Below are positions 11,591 through 23,226 of a stretch of 64,000 bases of DNA, piece by piece. The notes beneath the pieces were generated by a model that had not been told where the DNA came from, did no database searches, and was given only the letters and a program-made list of their open reading frames with translations. Position 1 is the first letter of the stretch, and the number at the start of each line of letters is the position of its first letter. The DNA comes from Plectrocnemia conspersa (lineage: Eukaryota; Arthropoda; Insecta; Trichoptera; Polycentropodidae). A program made the translations under genes and the position numbers. The stretch is from positions 310,001-374,000 of the forward strand of contig VTFK01000175.1 of the NCBI GenBank assembly GCA_009617715.1, in the 5' to 3' direction.

Positions 11591-12947
11591 AATATTAGTG
11601 TTTGTCAAATAAACATTGAGTCGTATAACTGGCGAGACATGTGCCAATGTTGACAACTCCTCTTCTATGGTAAGCTAATTCTTACTTCCTCATTAAAACA
11701 ACGCGATGTTCACGGGGCATCATAAAAGAGCACACCACTTGCATATACCGTTTTATATTAATAAATCGCAAGTGGAACAGAGCAGCCAGCAGGACAACGG
11801 CACTGTCCTCTTTTGTGCCTTGCCTATCATCATCACCTACAAAATTTTTATACAGGACTACGAAAATTTGCATAAATAAACACCCTTAACGTATTGAATA
11901 ATTTTTAAATTCAGTTGTATGAATTCACACGGTCAATGTGAATAATTAAACTGCGACCGCATGTCGTTCATGAATAATTCAATAATCGTATACAGGAAGA
12001 ACTATGATTTTGATCTTGCTTCAGTAGAACACCTGTTGAATGATTTTATATGGAATTAAATATTCTAATACATTTCCTAATACGCCTACTGTTAAAAGTA
12101 CTCACTCATCACCCTGTGAAATGTGGTGGGAAATACTTAAAAACTATGAAAAATAAATACAAATGTAATAAACTGATAAAACGCTATTTATCCTTATCGG
12201 GTTGTACGTAAGACTATAACTAATTTAATTTGAATTAAATTAACTGATTACCGCCCACAAAGTTGTTATCAACCTGTAAACTTTTGCCAAAAAATAACTG
12301 GGTAAATACAACACATAAACAAGCTATTTATTTTACATAAATGTATACATTTTAGGTCAAAAAAAAATTTAAGTGGACAAAATCGTCCTTACGGCATTTA
12401 AAATGTATGTTACATGTATATTTCTCATTAACGCATGCATTGACTGAAAGTTATAGTTAAAGCTTAAATTTTTACACGGCGAACATTAAGTTGTTAAAAC
12501 GTAAATAAACCTGCACCTGTTTATAGTTTAATGAAATAAAATTATATATTATATATATTGAATATAAAATGAAGATATCAGTGAAGTTAAATTTTATATA
12601 TTTTTATAAATAGTATTTTTATCATATTTTTAAATATTAAAACCTCAAATGAACTGAAACGATAATATGCAAATCTCGATACACAAAATGTGATTTTCTT
12701 ATGTAGTTATTTTTTTCTTCGTTTCCTTTTACGCCGAAAGGATGCCGTTTTTTACTCGCATTGTCCAAAAATCACCATATGGACTAGGCAGTATAAAAAG
12801 GGTGTTTTTTTTTCACTCCTTCCGCATAGATTTCGGAAATGCCCGCCGCGGAGCGAAGGCGGCGCTTGTATTGGTGTATATTTATTTATTATTCGTCGGA
12901 AGGAAACGTTTAATTTAAATAATGTTTATTCATATGCACATGAATAA
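11591..12947. other. Gene-free stretch
   Basis: No gene or repeat recognised. A GC-rich patch at 12700-12860 precedes the candidate exon that follows and could be regulatory, but there is no direct evidence. Confidence 0.3.
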
Positions 12948-12966
12948 GTGCGCACAACGGTCCTGC

Positions 12967-13232
12967 CCATGGTTATGGGGACCCCAAGTTTGAAACAAGA
13001 GCGGATCCGTAATTGGAAAACGACATTGGACGCAGAACATTCACACGCACTCGACCGTGCGTCGATATTCAACCCTTCGATATGTTCGACTACAATTAGT
13101 TATCCGTTTGAAAATCGTCCCCCAAGAATAACTTCTAACATTGTTCACTCATACCTCAAAAGGGAACAATCACAGTCAATGCGTATGGGGTTAATTGAAG
13201 AATTAGAGAACGGACCTTGCAATGTTAATGAG
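12967..13232 (+). CDS. Candidate coding exon, unidentified
   Basis: A stop-free frame runs from before 12967 to a possible donor GAG|GTATTC at 13232/13233; the first in-frame TGA follows six bases into the putative intron. Possible starts are the Met codons near 12969-12975. The peptide has mixed, coding-like composition and codon use, including RIRNWKTTLDAEHSHALDR, ISYPFENRPPRITSNIV and MGLIEELENGPCNVNE, and its GC content is above the flanks. I do not recognise the family. No convincing acceptor is visible upstream, so it would have to be a first coding exon. It could also be a chance frame or the remains of a mobile element. Confidence 0.3.
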
Positions 13233-13985
13233 GTATTCTGAAAACATTTTTCAAACATCCTTATATTTACCTGAGTATATAGAAGTCGAATAAAAGAGAA
13301 ATACAATTAATATTGTGTAAGCAAAGAACTTATAGCTAAGGAATAGCGATTAGCATCTGATAGCCATATTAATAACGACACTATTTTTGAGGGAAAGAAC
13401 TAATATTTCAAAACAAAATATTGTTTGAGAATAAAAATATTTGAATTAAATTATGACTCGAAGGTAAGAACGTTACTGATATTTTGTGTTCAAAGTGAGT
13501 TATAATAGACAATCTTTGATGCCAAAGAAAACAGAAATTTCGATCGTTCGATTTGGTCCAACCAAGCAGTCACATTAAATCTCCAAAAGTAGGACTCGAT
13601 ATTAAAATATATTAGGTTCACTTGAAATTAATGTTGTCTAAGGGCAACTATGTCATGTCCAATATATTTTATATTTTTTTAAGCCATTTTAAATGACTTG
13701 ATTATACAATTTACAGTATTTTATTTCATTAGTAACTCAGAGATCTATTTATCAATATATTATGGTAAAAAGATTTAGTAATGCCTGGAATATTCAAATT
13801 ATTAAAATTCGTAGTAAAATCTGTCAATCCATCGCTGGATTTTGGAAACAATTTTTTGATTAGTCTGTGCCAGCCGCTCAAAACCTAGACGTGTGATTTG
13901 CTATCCATGGTTTTCAATTTAAAAAGTTTCGTTTTAACAATTTTGTACATATTTTCTTTAAATAAATTAAATTACTGTTTTTAAT
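13233..13985. other. Gene-free AT-rich stretch
   Basis: Nothing recognisable. Confidence 0.35.
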
Positions 13986-13989
13986 TCAA

Positions 13990-14205
13990 CTAATATTTTG
14001 AGAGCATTCAGGAGAAATAATCGGAAGAAATACAGACAGACGTCGCATCTCGCATATTGCTCCATAGTTAGTCTGCACTTCGATTTTATATGTTTTAAAA
14101 ATATATTACTACGGACTTCTGACATAGGAGTGGTCAAAGTATATTCGAACCGTATTTTATTACTTCTCGGAAGACAAAATTTCACGTCAAAAGTAATAAA
14201 TTTCT
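13990..14205 (+). repeat. F1 fold-back repeat, copy 4 (end modules only)
   Basis: The block ACAGACAGACGTCGCATCTC, CATATTGCTCCATAGTTAGT, CTGCACTTCGAT, TGTTTTAAAAATAT, GGACTTCTGACATA, AAAGTATATTCGAACC, TTACTTCTCGGAAGAC and TTCACGTCAAAAG matches the end-proximal modules of the copies at 33.9 and 61.6 kb. The arms and central modules are missing. Confidence 0.7.
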
Positions 14206-14312
14206 GGTTATATAATATACCTAACACGAGCAATTTTTTGTTGATTTGTCATTTTTTAATTTCAGATTGTTATTGTTGTAAAATGAGGGCTCATTAACCG
14301 CCCTACCCATCC

Positions 14313-14360
14313 GAACGTACGTGATCTACATGAACGTACGTGATCTACGTGAACGTACAT
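14313..14360. repeat. Short tandem repeat, 19-bp unit
   Basis: The unit GAACGTACGTGATCTACAT starts at 14313, 14332 and 14351 (last copy partial), a period of exactly 19 bp. The CGTACG core is palindromic. Confidence 0.85.
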
Positions 14361-14744
14361 CTTTTGTCGAGAACCTCTGACTTGCAAAGGATACAAAAAA
14401 GGATCATAAATGAGTCTATTGCTTATTTTTTTCTGTTATATTGTAAACAAGTATTGTTATTGTGAAATCTAATGAAAAAAAACCCAATGTATTTTTTAAC
14501 TACCTTTTGAATAATAACCCAAAGGTGCCCAGGGCGGTTTTAAAGGTAATAAATAACGTTTTTATTGATGACAAATCCATTACATTTTATCATTTTCGCC
14601 CTCGAAATTAATTTAAATACAATGATTTTTTATATTCCATGTAAATAATTTATTATCCGCGATCGGTGTTTCACAGAAGACACGTGCAACTCGCGGAAGT
14701 ATGTACACAAAATATAACGATTTTATTAATAATAATTCGATTGT

Positions 14745-14812
14745 GCTCAATCCCGAAAATTTCGGGGTTATGTTTTATAATCCCGGGATCCCGGGATTGG
14801 AATCCCTAGTTT
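14745..14812. mobile_element. hAT terminal fragment (CCCGGGATT-type end)
   Basis: ATCCCGGGATCCCGGGATT followed by GGAATCCCTAGT is the complement of the ACTAGGGATTC end seen at 8566. The CCCGGGATCCCGGGATT palindromic block is typical of one insect hAT group. No partner end is obvious nearby, so it is a solo end. Confidence 0.6.
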
Positions 14813-15021
14813 GAAGGTCCAACTTTCGTGGATCATATGTTGGCAACCACTGAAACTGAAAATAAGTCAGATTTTTTTTGTAAAATTCTTTAACCGCTTT
14901 TTAAGATCGCTGTTCTGCCTACGTCTAATTTATAATGCATTCTTTGATTTAAAAAAATCTAGAAAGAAATTAATGCACACCTGTATATAAAACATTACAC
15001 ATTTCTGCAAATTATAATATA

Positions 15022-15263
15022 TTAACCCTTTAGACGCGTTAATCAAAAATAAATAAAAAATTGTTTTTTTTAAATGCAAAATTTACCTTGATACTGTTTA
15101 AATATTCTGTTTTTTTTTTAATTTTTATTTATTTAAAATGATATTTTATGTTTATTCACCAAAAAAAAAAATTTAAAAAAAACATTTTTTTACTAATTTT
15201 TGCGTAAAGTAATAAAAAAATCAATAGGGCGACTTTAGTCGATTTCCGCGTTCAAATGGTTAA
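15022..15263. mobile_element. piggyBac-like MITE, copy 1 (TTAA target)
   Basis: TTAA is present at 15022-15025 and 15260-15263. The inner ends are CCCTTTAGACGCG on the left and, read inward, CCATTTGAACGCGGAAATCG on the right. The interior contains ATTTTTATTTATTTAAAATG and TTTTTGCGTAAAGTAATAAA, shared with the copy at 20285-20483. TTAA duplication and short CCC ends are hallmarks of piggyBac-superfamily elements. No coding capacity. Confidence 0.82.
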
Positions 15264-15358
15264 GATATACGAGTAACAGAAGGCAACGAGGAAAACATCA
15301 CATGGAAACCAATTGACACAAAAGAGTCCGTGTGAAGTATTATATTAAATGTTTATAC

Positions 15359-15442
15359 CACCGACATCGAACCTCCTCCATAACCAGATGCACTTTCGGT
15401 ACATTTGACCACGACGAATGATAAACCAATTTCAAGTGTCAA
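15359..15442 (-). CDS. Weak candidate exon, unidentified
   Basis: On the minus strand an acceptor-like CCCATTGCAG ends at 15443 and a donor-like GTG|GTATAA follows 15359. The 84-nt segment between is open in phase 0 and encodes LTLEIGLSFVVVK and CTESASGYGGGSMSV. It would be phase-compatible with the exons at 19533 and 26581 on the same strand. The peptide matches no family I know and the donor is weak, so this may be chance. Confidence 0.15.
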
Positions 15443-16365
15443 CTGCAATGGGATCAGTAATCGGCTTCGGTTCCCAGACTGCGGACAGTACTTTACAAAT
15501 TGAAAGCGAAATCAAAGCATAAAGATAAAGAAGTATTAAAACAAAGTGACATGGAAGAGTAAGTCATAAAAGTAGTTTTATTAATATGCATTAGTTAATA
15601 TCTCTATATATTTTCTAAATTACGCCAAATAGTTTCGATATTATTTTTTTACATTTATTGGTTAAAAAATATAATTATTTAATTCGCTCTGAATTTAGGA
15701 TTTGCGCAAACGAATTGAACAACAGCAGATAATATAACATGCACGAGGTCAATCTCTTTTTTCCAAGAACAAATATAGTATCATTAGTGTCAAAATCTTA
15801 AGATGATGGGCTTTTTAACGAGCGCTCCGACAAAACTATATAGTATTTTGCCGAATCAACGAAGCAGGGTCATCCTGGAAAATTTGAATCGTATAGTTGT
15901 AGTGTGTAAACAGTATAACCGACGCAGTTCATGTTGTGCGACAGAGTAGGAATAATTGTCGGTTCGTCATTGCTAATAATAAATGTAATTGTTTTTTTCG
16001 GAATGCATTTCATTTGACGCCGGGCCGCTAATTGGTGCTGGCCGATGGACCAGCGGATTAACAAAGAATACATCAATCATCATTCATAATCTTCGCCGGC
16101 TTCATCTCGCTGTATGGAGGTGATTTCGCTTTCAAATTGAATGGATTCAATGCCCAGAGTCCATAGCTACTAAAATAAATACAGCAAAAAAACATTCGGA
16201 CTTCCCTTTTTTTCTATAAATGCGTAAAATACGAGTTTACGAATACAGCTAGAGATACTTAGTATTCAAATAATTTAATGAATAAACTTCGGGCTTCAAG
16301 CGAAACAACAAAGTAACCATAATCTTACTGATTGATATTGGTAAAATACCTATCGGGAATACATA
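15443..16365. other. Gene-free stretch
   Basis: No gene recognised. Bases 15830-16130 are GC-richer with only a short unassigned frame. Confidence 0.3.
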
Positions 16366-16369
16366 ATGT

Positions 16370-17703
16370 ACAGATTTTGAGAAGGCATTCGACAAAGTTT
16401 GTCATGGGTTATATTAGTAAAAAAAATCTATGGTATGTACTTGAGTTTGCAGCATTCTTGAATCGGAATCTATAATTTGAAATCCTCGAATAACCAAATA
16501 CTCTTAATTAAAACAGTTCAGAAAAAGTTCTCGAGATAGCTTTACAATAAGATATTTGATTATCCATTTTTTACATTATACAGAGAAATCTCTAAGTAAC
16601 GATTTTCCCAATTTCATGAATAAATATTGAGGTGATTAATTTAAGTTGAGCTACTAGCTATGCCATCAACTTAATAGTGACAGATAATATGCGTTAATTT
16701 CAATATGGAACAGAGTACAGGCCTTTTAATGTTAGATATATAAAAAGCTTTTGATACAGAAACTATATAAATATCAGACGGCCCCGACTATCTGCTTAAT
16801 ACGATCATACTTGAGTAATAGCTAGTTGTTTCTCTAAATAATGATCACATGATACCGCGTAAAATTCCAGCTGGAGTTCCTTAGAGAAGTTTGGTGGGAC
16901 CATTTCTCTTTATCTCGTATATGAACGACATCCCTAAATTAAAATTATGTAATTATCTATGTACGCTTATGATACAGTGAGATTTAAACCTATTTTTTTA
17001 AACTTAAATAAATAACAAATTATATTAACGAAACGTACAGACACCACCGCCTCTCCAAAACAAATAGTGCAGTAACGTAGAATGGGAATCTATCGTTAAA
17101 TACCTGGACACCAAGATAAAATTTAATAATATATAATACATTTTGGAATTTCGCTTATCGCGCCATTTAGAAAGATCCCGCTTAAAACAAAAAATAAAAT
17201 CTAATCAAACAAACAATTAATCAGACTAATTTTAACATGACCAGGTGTGATGTACCACCAATAATATTTTTTCTGAATTGCAAGACATATTTATACTAAA
17301 ACTATCTTAATAGCCTACAAATACAAACCATCAAAAAACATTCACGTTTTCATAACAGAAAATATCATAAAAATATTTCGCCTAACCCACTAATCTTATG
17401 TATCGAAAATTACGATAAAAAACACAACCTTAAATTTAGAAACTTTTCAGCTAAATACACAGATTTTCAGCCGAATATACTTAAATTAGATTTAGTTCGT
17501 TGTATCTTCCTTTTCTATTATTTTTCATTTACTGTAAAAGGTTTTAAATTTTTTCTCCTTACTAAATTGTATCCACTAACGTTTTAGTTTACCTATGTTT
17601 TTAATCTTATCGTAGCAAATTACACAATTGTAATCATGAACATGGTTATAAACCAATAACATGTATTGTATATAATTGTAAAATTATCATATTAAAAAAA
17701 AAA
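16370..17703 (+). mobile_element. Degenerate jockey-type LINE (reverse transcriptase remnant)
   Basis: On the + strand, 16372 onward reads DFEKAFDKVCHGLY, and 16717 onward reads TGLLMLDI, stop, KAFDTET. Both are RT block A fragments of non-LTR elements. Bases 16855-16940 read KIPAGVP, stop, RSLVGPFLFISYMNDIPK, the conserved RT block with AGVPQGSxLGPxLFxxYxNDIP. Bases 16960-16985 read MYAYDTVRF, the YADD active site with an Asp replaced by Tyr. Further on, near 17085-17125, VEWESIVKYLDTKIKFNN fits the segment after the thumb. An A-run at 17694-17703 could be the 3' tail. Two block-A pieces suggest a rearranged copy or two fused copies. Many stops; dead. Confidence 0.8.
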
Positions 17704-19532
17704 TTAAATGCAAAATATTTGTATAAATATAATAAAAGCCATATAATAAAGAGTGATTTAACTTTCAGTTTTCGAACTTTTTACAGCAGTAATATTTTCG
17801 GCTGAACTGGCGCTACAGTGATGCAAATGGCCTTACCCTATCTTCAACGCATAAATTTCGATACAGTTCTTATAGAATTCGTAGATAGTTGAACAGTGGT
17901 TAAGCGATCCATTTCCTAAATGTGTTGTTTCAAACCAACTTGACACTGAGCACGCGTGATTATTGACAGCTGTCTGATTTACAGGGCTGCTAACATCCCG
18001 TTACATTTCCTATATTTCAAAAAAAAAATAACACTAGACAATTCCCCAAAAATCTAATTTAAAACCACTACATTTTCAACTTTTAACTTATACTGTTACA
18101 TAGTAAATAGTTCACTATCTGAACAGATCAAAGCGCATTAAAAATTAAAAACTATAATAGTAGTTTTAAAGTAAATACACTTCTACTGTACTCGAATTAT
18201 AAAAATATATATACATATATGCTTTTCGAAAAAATCTAAATCGATGTGATCACTGAATTGACTCTTCCATCTTAAAAGTTGTATAGATTCTAGGATCAAA
18301 AAACAAAAAACCATATCAATGCGCTACCATCTATGGCTCAATGCATGCATTCTGCAGATAATTTGCCTAATTCATGAATAAGACAACATATTTTTGCCCA
18401 TTTCACGCAATAAGCAATTTCATAGATTCAGTAACATAACATACATATATACCTATTTTTTTAATTCTTAAGACAAATAAAATATGTTTTTGTACATTGG
18501 TTACTAATTTGTATTATTTTATGGATTCATGTATAAGATTAACAATGTCTTTCTCGAGAATTCCCTAGAATTGTAGCGTAAAATTATTTTCTCAAAAAAT
18601 TAAAAATATAGAGAAATAAACATTTTGAAGCACAAAAAATAAGTCATGGCTAAATACAGAAGTTCGTCTGTGGAAAGGAAAATTCTTGTTTCCGAGATTA
18701 TCACAAAAAATCATAGAAATTAAAAACTTAACCCTCTTTTTACTTTAAATAGTTATTGTAGTGAGTACCGGAGATATATATACTACATATATTTTTATTA
18801 AATACTTTCTAGAATAGAGATCAATCAACATGTACCAGATCTTGTGAATAATGTACGTATATTGAAGTGTGTTTTAACAGTTTCAGCACGCCCGACATAA
18901 ACCAAATACTAACAACCCATTCAACTCTTCCAACATCCTTTGTGCAATATGGTGAATGAATGTGGAAAGTATCACAGGAACCGGATACATGGACAATGGC
19001 CGTCGAGCGCTCATCCGATACCCAATAATTACTCAGTTTTTAAAATATTTTTTAAACGAATACTTAAAATTCTGAAAAAAAACCACAAAGTGATCATAAT
19101 CAATGAGCAAACATTTGCACGGTGTAAATGCAAATCAAATTAGACATGGGCAGAGAACTCGACAAAAAATATTAAGTTACAAAACGTTAAAATAAATATG
19201 CACCATTAGGGTCGAGAGAATAACACAAACAACCTTTCGTGGGTTTTTTTGGGCGCAAACAAATTTGTTAAGACATATCGAAGTGTTTATTTTCGTGGTT
19301 AGCCTCATGTTAAATACATTAAACACTCCTTTATGAGTGTATTTACGTTATCTCTAAGAAAATCGGTTAAGAACCATACCTTCGAGATGTTTTCACGAAA
19401 GATAAAAAAAATATGTGGAGGGAAAGAAAGACGATGACCATGTTTGCTCTTCGTCGTTTTTTGTAACATCGTACGCAAAAAATTGTACATAAAAGTCTAT
19501 AACTTAAATGGTTTAAAAATATTTTGACTTAC
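17704..19532. other. Probable intron of the minus-strand gene; no element recognised
   Basis: AT-rich, without recognised repeats. On the minus strand at 18850-19050 there is a roughly 70-codon frame without a start (STAIVHVSGSCDTFHIHS is part of it) in a GC-richer patch. It lacks splice borders and family motifs, so I do not call it a gene. Confidence 0.3.
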
Positions 19533-19592
19533 TTGTTCTATACCGCAATCGTTCCCGCATCCTAGATCTAAATGTCCTTCGTCTGTTCGGTT
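19533..19592 (-). CDS. 60-nt internal exon of a secreted/receptor gene
   Basis: On the minus strand this segment is preceded by a clean acceptor (TTTTTGATTTCAG) and followed by a strong donor (CAA|GTAAGTCA). It is exactly 20 codons in phase 0, reading NRTDEGHLDLGCGNDCGIEQ, with an N-glycosylation site (NRT) and a Cys-x3-Cys pair. Another phase is also open but yields an Arg-rich, unlikely peptide. Phase 0 joins directly to the phase-0 donor of the signal-peptide exon at 26581. Together they give CLNKC, then LDLG, then CGNDC, a spacing that recalls the N-terminus of ROS1/sevenless-type receptors. That assignment is an inference from a short match. Downstream exons were not found. Confidence 0.6.
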
Positions 19593-20284
19593 CTGAAATC
19601 AAAAATAATTATATAAAAACTCGTATTATAATAGGAACGGTATATGTTATAGTTTGTCGAAGTAATGCGATTGATCTGTGCGTTTAACGGAAGGCGACTA
19701 CATCCGGATCCGGACGTAAAAAGGAAGTGAATTTCACATTTGCGATGCAATATCCGTGAAAATAAATCAGGTGGAAAAATAAACGTTATTAGGGGACCAA
19801 TACATTTGTTAGCAATAGAGAACCTAAATTCATATTGTATGAATAAATATTTATATGCATAACATTATATTTTAATCAAAACTCATTGACAATCTTAATA
19901 GCAAATAAGTGGCAAATTAAATTAATATTTAAAAATATAATATTGTGTTATGAATACATATGTGAAATTATCAATTAGTTAGTAGGCATTTTAATGCTAA
20001 ATAAAGTAATATTTTTAAAATACATATTTTTGTTATGCATCCATCTATGACAGGGGCCTCCAGAGAGGTCGATATGACATTGTTATGGGTCGATTCCATC
20101 TCAATGGTCAATGGAAAAATCAGTAATAATGTAATTGTTGCATTTTAAATTTATAATAATATACAAAATTTAAGGAATTTTAAATTCTACTTAATTCTGT
20201 TGATTTAATATTTAAGGAACTTAAACCGCAAAGTAATTATTAAAACATATGTAACTGATAATTCGAAAAAGGTTAATATCATCA

Positions 20285-20483
20285 TTAACCCTTTGGACGC
20301 GGTAATCTAAAATAATATTTAAATGTTCTGATTTTTTAATTTTTATTTATTTAAAATGATATTTTATGTTTATTCACAAAAAAAGTTTTTTTTTTGAAAA
20401 GTATTTTTTTAATGATTTTTGCGTAAAGAGATAAAAAAAAACAATTGGGCGACTTAAGTCGATTTCCGCGTTCAAAGGGTTAA
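20285..20483. mobile_element. piggyBac-like MITE, copy 2 (TTAA target)
   Basis: TTAA at 20285-20288 and 20480-20483 encloses CCCTTTGGACGCGG on the left and, read inward, CCCTTTGAACGCGGAAATCG on the right. The interior (ATTTTTATTTATTTAAAATG, GATTTTTGCGTAAAG, GGGCGACTTAAGTCG) is shared with 15022-15263. At 199 bp it is non-autonomous. Confidence 0.87.
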
Positions 20484-20672
20484 AAAGTAAGAATTTTGAA
20501 TTACAAATAACCTTAATGGGCCGATCAGAATCTTGAATCTTGTTTTTCCCCATATTAAACATATTGACGACTATTTAAAAAGTTTGTTTCAAAAAAAATA
20601 TGTGGGAAAACTTAAACCTATTCATTTAAGAAAAGAAAGCATGGCATACTTTATCAAAGGATGACATCTACT

Positions 20673-20884
20673 CAGTAGCGTAGCTATGGGGAGGGGGCGG
20701 GCCGCCCCGGGCGGCACTTGCTTGGGGGCGGAATATTCGCGATGGGATCGTCTAGTGTGATTCTTAACCCACGAACAACAAGAGCTTAATAATAACCAAT
20801 TTATTATTTAAAAAAATGCTGATTTTATGACCCTGCAAAAAATGTATGGGGAGGGGGGCGGCACATACCCTAGCTATGCCACCG
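20673..20884. mobile_element. hAT-type MITE with CAGTRGCGTAGCTA ends
   Basis: The left end is CAGTAGCGTAGCTATGGGGA and the right end, read inward, is CGGTGGCATAGCTA, continuing into G-rich sequence (GGGGAGGGGGCGG on the left, GGGGAGGGGGGCGGCA in the right half). Ends of the form CAGTGGCGTAGCTA are common in hAT elements. The flanking 8-mers CATCTACT (20665-20672) and CATTTACA (20885-20892) agree at 6 of 8 positions, consistent with a decayed 8-bp target duplication. Confidence 0.75.
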
Positions 20885-23226
20885 CATTTACATGATTGCC
20901 TTTATCGAGATTTTTCGTCACAGAACGAAAAAATAGCAGGTTTGTTGCTACTGATCTCGATACACAAAATGTATGGAGATCTTGATACATTTGATCGGGG
21001 AGAAAGTAATTATATGATTTATTTAGCATTACTCAGTTTACATGAGACTCAAATGCTACGAGATTATATAAATAAGAAACGGAATAAAATGAAATCTAAT
21101 AGTTTCGCAATTAAGGCAATGGAATAGTATTTTTTATACAAATGAGTTTTTTGACCGGACTATAAATCCAAGAATACAATTTCGCATCAAGATAATTAGA
21201 AACCCCCTATTTTGCCAGCATTTGGACATTTGAAAGGTCAACGGGCACCTGCTGCAAGGATTCGGCGAGGATGCGGGCTTAATTATTGTTTTCATGGGGG
21301 AAACGGCTTTCAAACGACAGCAATTAACGAAATCTACACAAATTCGCCAAAAGCGAAAAGTCTCATCGCCACTTTTAACGCACGAATAAATCTTCAAAAC
21401 TGTTCCGTTCCGTAAGGGTAGTTTTAATTCACCTTCAGTTCCGATCGTCTACTATATACTAAAAAAAATATAATGAACAGGAAGATGGGCTTGTTTAACG
21501 CATCGGTGATCGCTACTTTAGGTAGTAAATAATATAATACGCGTGTGAACGAGTATATTATTTTGGTCACCATAAGTGACTTCCATTTGATCAATATCCT
21601 TCATTCGAAAGGCGTTTTGATATAACAGTTTGCTCGAAATTGTATCACGATTTCGACGACATCCGTTTTTTTTTTGTATGTGCAGAGAATCGTCTACCTG
21701 TTGAGTACAAAAAGGTAGTTCCATAGGTGTATTATTGTCCACTTCCTGCGTTGGCAAAACTAATTATATAAATGACATGAAGCGTCACACAACCGTGATC
21801 TCGATACAGATTTAATGAGCATAATGCGTGTTTTTACATAGAACGATAGATTTATAATTTAATCCATGGATGTACAAGTATTTAAAATAAAATAAGCAAC
21901 GCCTATTACATTAATACGACCGAAATAAATGAGCAGCTAATACATAATAGACGTTGATGTATTTGCTTCTAAGAATATGTACCATATTATCGCATTTGTT
22001 AAAAAATTAACGGAAGTGTATAAACGTTTCAAAACCGACCAATTGATTATACCGCATGAGAATAATATGTTGTATATTATACATAGATATACTATCATTC
22101 GATTTAGAACGTGGTTTGACATATATATTTCATTGAAACATACGCGCTAATAATGGCAACCATCATAAGCATTCATAAAATTAGTTTTTTTTTTCTGTAA
22201 TAAAGTTTTTATATGAAGTTTTTTTTATGTCCAATTTATATGAAGTATGTCCAACTTAAGTTACGTTCTTTCGACTTTCGTAACTCGCTTTTTCAAAGTC
22301 TTAACACCAAACTGGTTCACCATTGTAGGGTTTCCGTGACGTAACGTGAAACCGATTCGGCGGTTTTGGACAACAAACAACTTATGCCATCACTTTTTTA
22401 GTTATTTTTTTAACAACTTCCTTCTGGTAACAATCCCAGGATCGCTTGGACACCAAGGGACAGGTTAAAATAAAAAGCAGAGTACGAAAAAAAGAGCCGT
22501 GCTATACCATACTACATGATTTAGTGAGCATCAATGGAGCAAGTCAGCTGAACGAGAGCACGGCGGGTCTGCGAAGGACGCACCAATTGGTTTCACCAGT
22601 CATTATCCAGTTAATTTTCATGTAGTAAACGCTCTTTGTGAGATGTAATCAACCGTTCTATTCGTAGAGGCAAATTTAGCACTCGTGAATTAGTTGTGTG
22701 TATGAATATAATATACGCGCGTGTAAAAAAGCAAGGGTTTGCTAAAAAAAAAGTATGATCAAGACTGTAATACACAAAGTTAACAATTAACTAAATACTA
22801 TTCACAAGGATAGAGCGAAACATTTTCTTTTGTCATTGCATTATTGGGTGTTATAACATCTGGAACGGGTTTACCCTAAATAAATGATATCTAAATAATA
22901 TGTAAGAAGCTTAATTTTTGTGTTTAAATACATTGGACCGCAGTGGATTCAATAAGAAAAAAGTATTTGCCCGGTAAAGGTTAAGAAAAAAACGATCCCA
23001 GACAATTTTAGAAGGCAAACAATCTAATACACTCTGTCTTTCCATAAACTAGACGAATCAAACGTAGATTATCAATTGCTCAGTAAACATGTTTAGGTTA
23101 TCGCGTTTAACCGACAAGTGACCCGCAGCAATATTAAAATAACTATCATAGTTAGCAATCGAATAGTTAATCGTTAACTAATTAATCAGCACCATTATTA
23201 CGTATTTTTCATCACAAGCACATTAT
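20885..23226. other. Gene-free stretch
   Basis: A 93-codon frame at 20846-21127 (+) overlaps the hAT end and has no family motifs. The patch 21190-21420 is GC-richer without a convincing frame. Bases 22250-22700 are moderately GC-rich. I can assign nothing here. Confidence 0.3.

Noticed and set aside
20690..20730. CpG island promoter
   Set aside because: The GC-rich block is the end of a hAT MITE whose partner end lies at 20840-20884.
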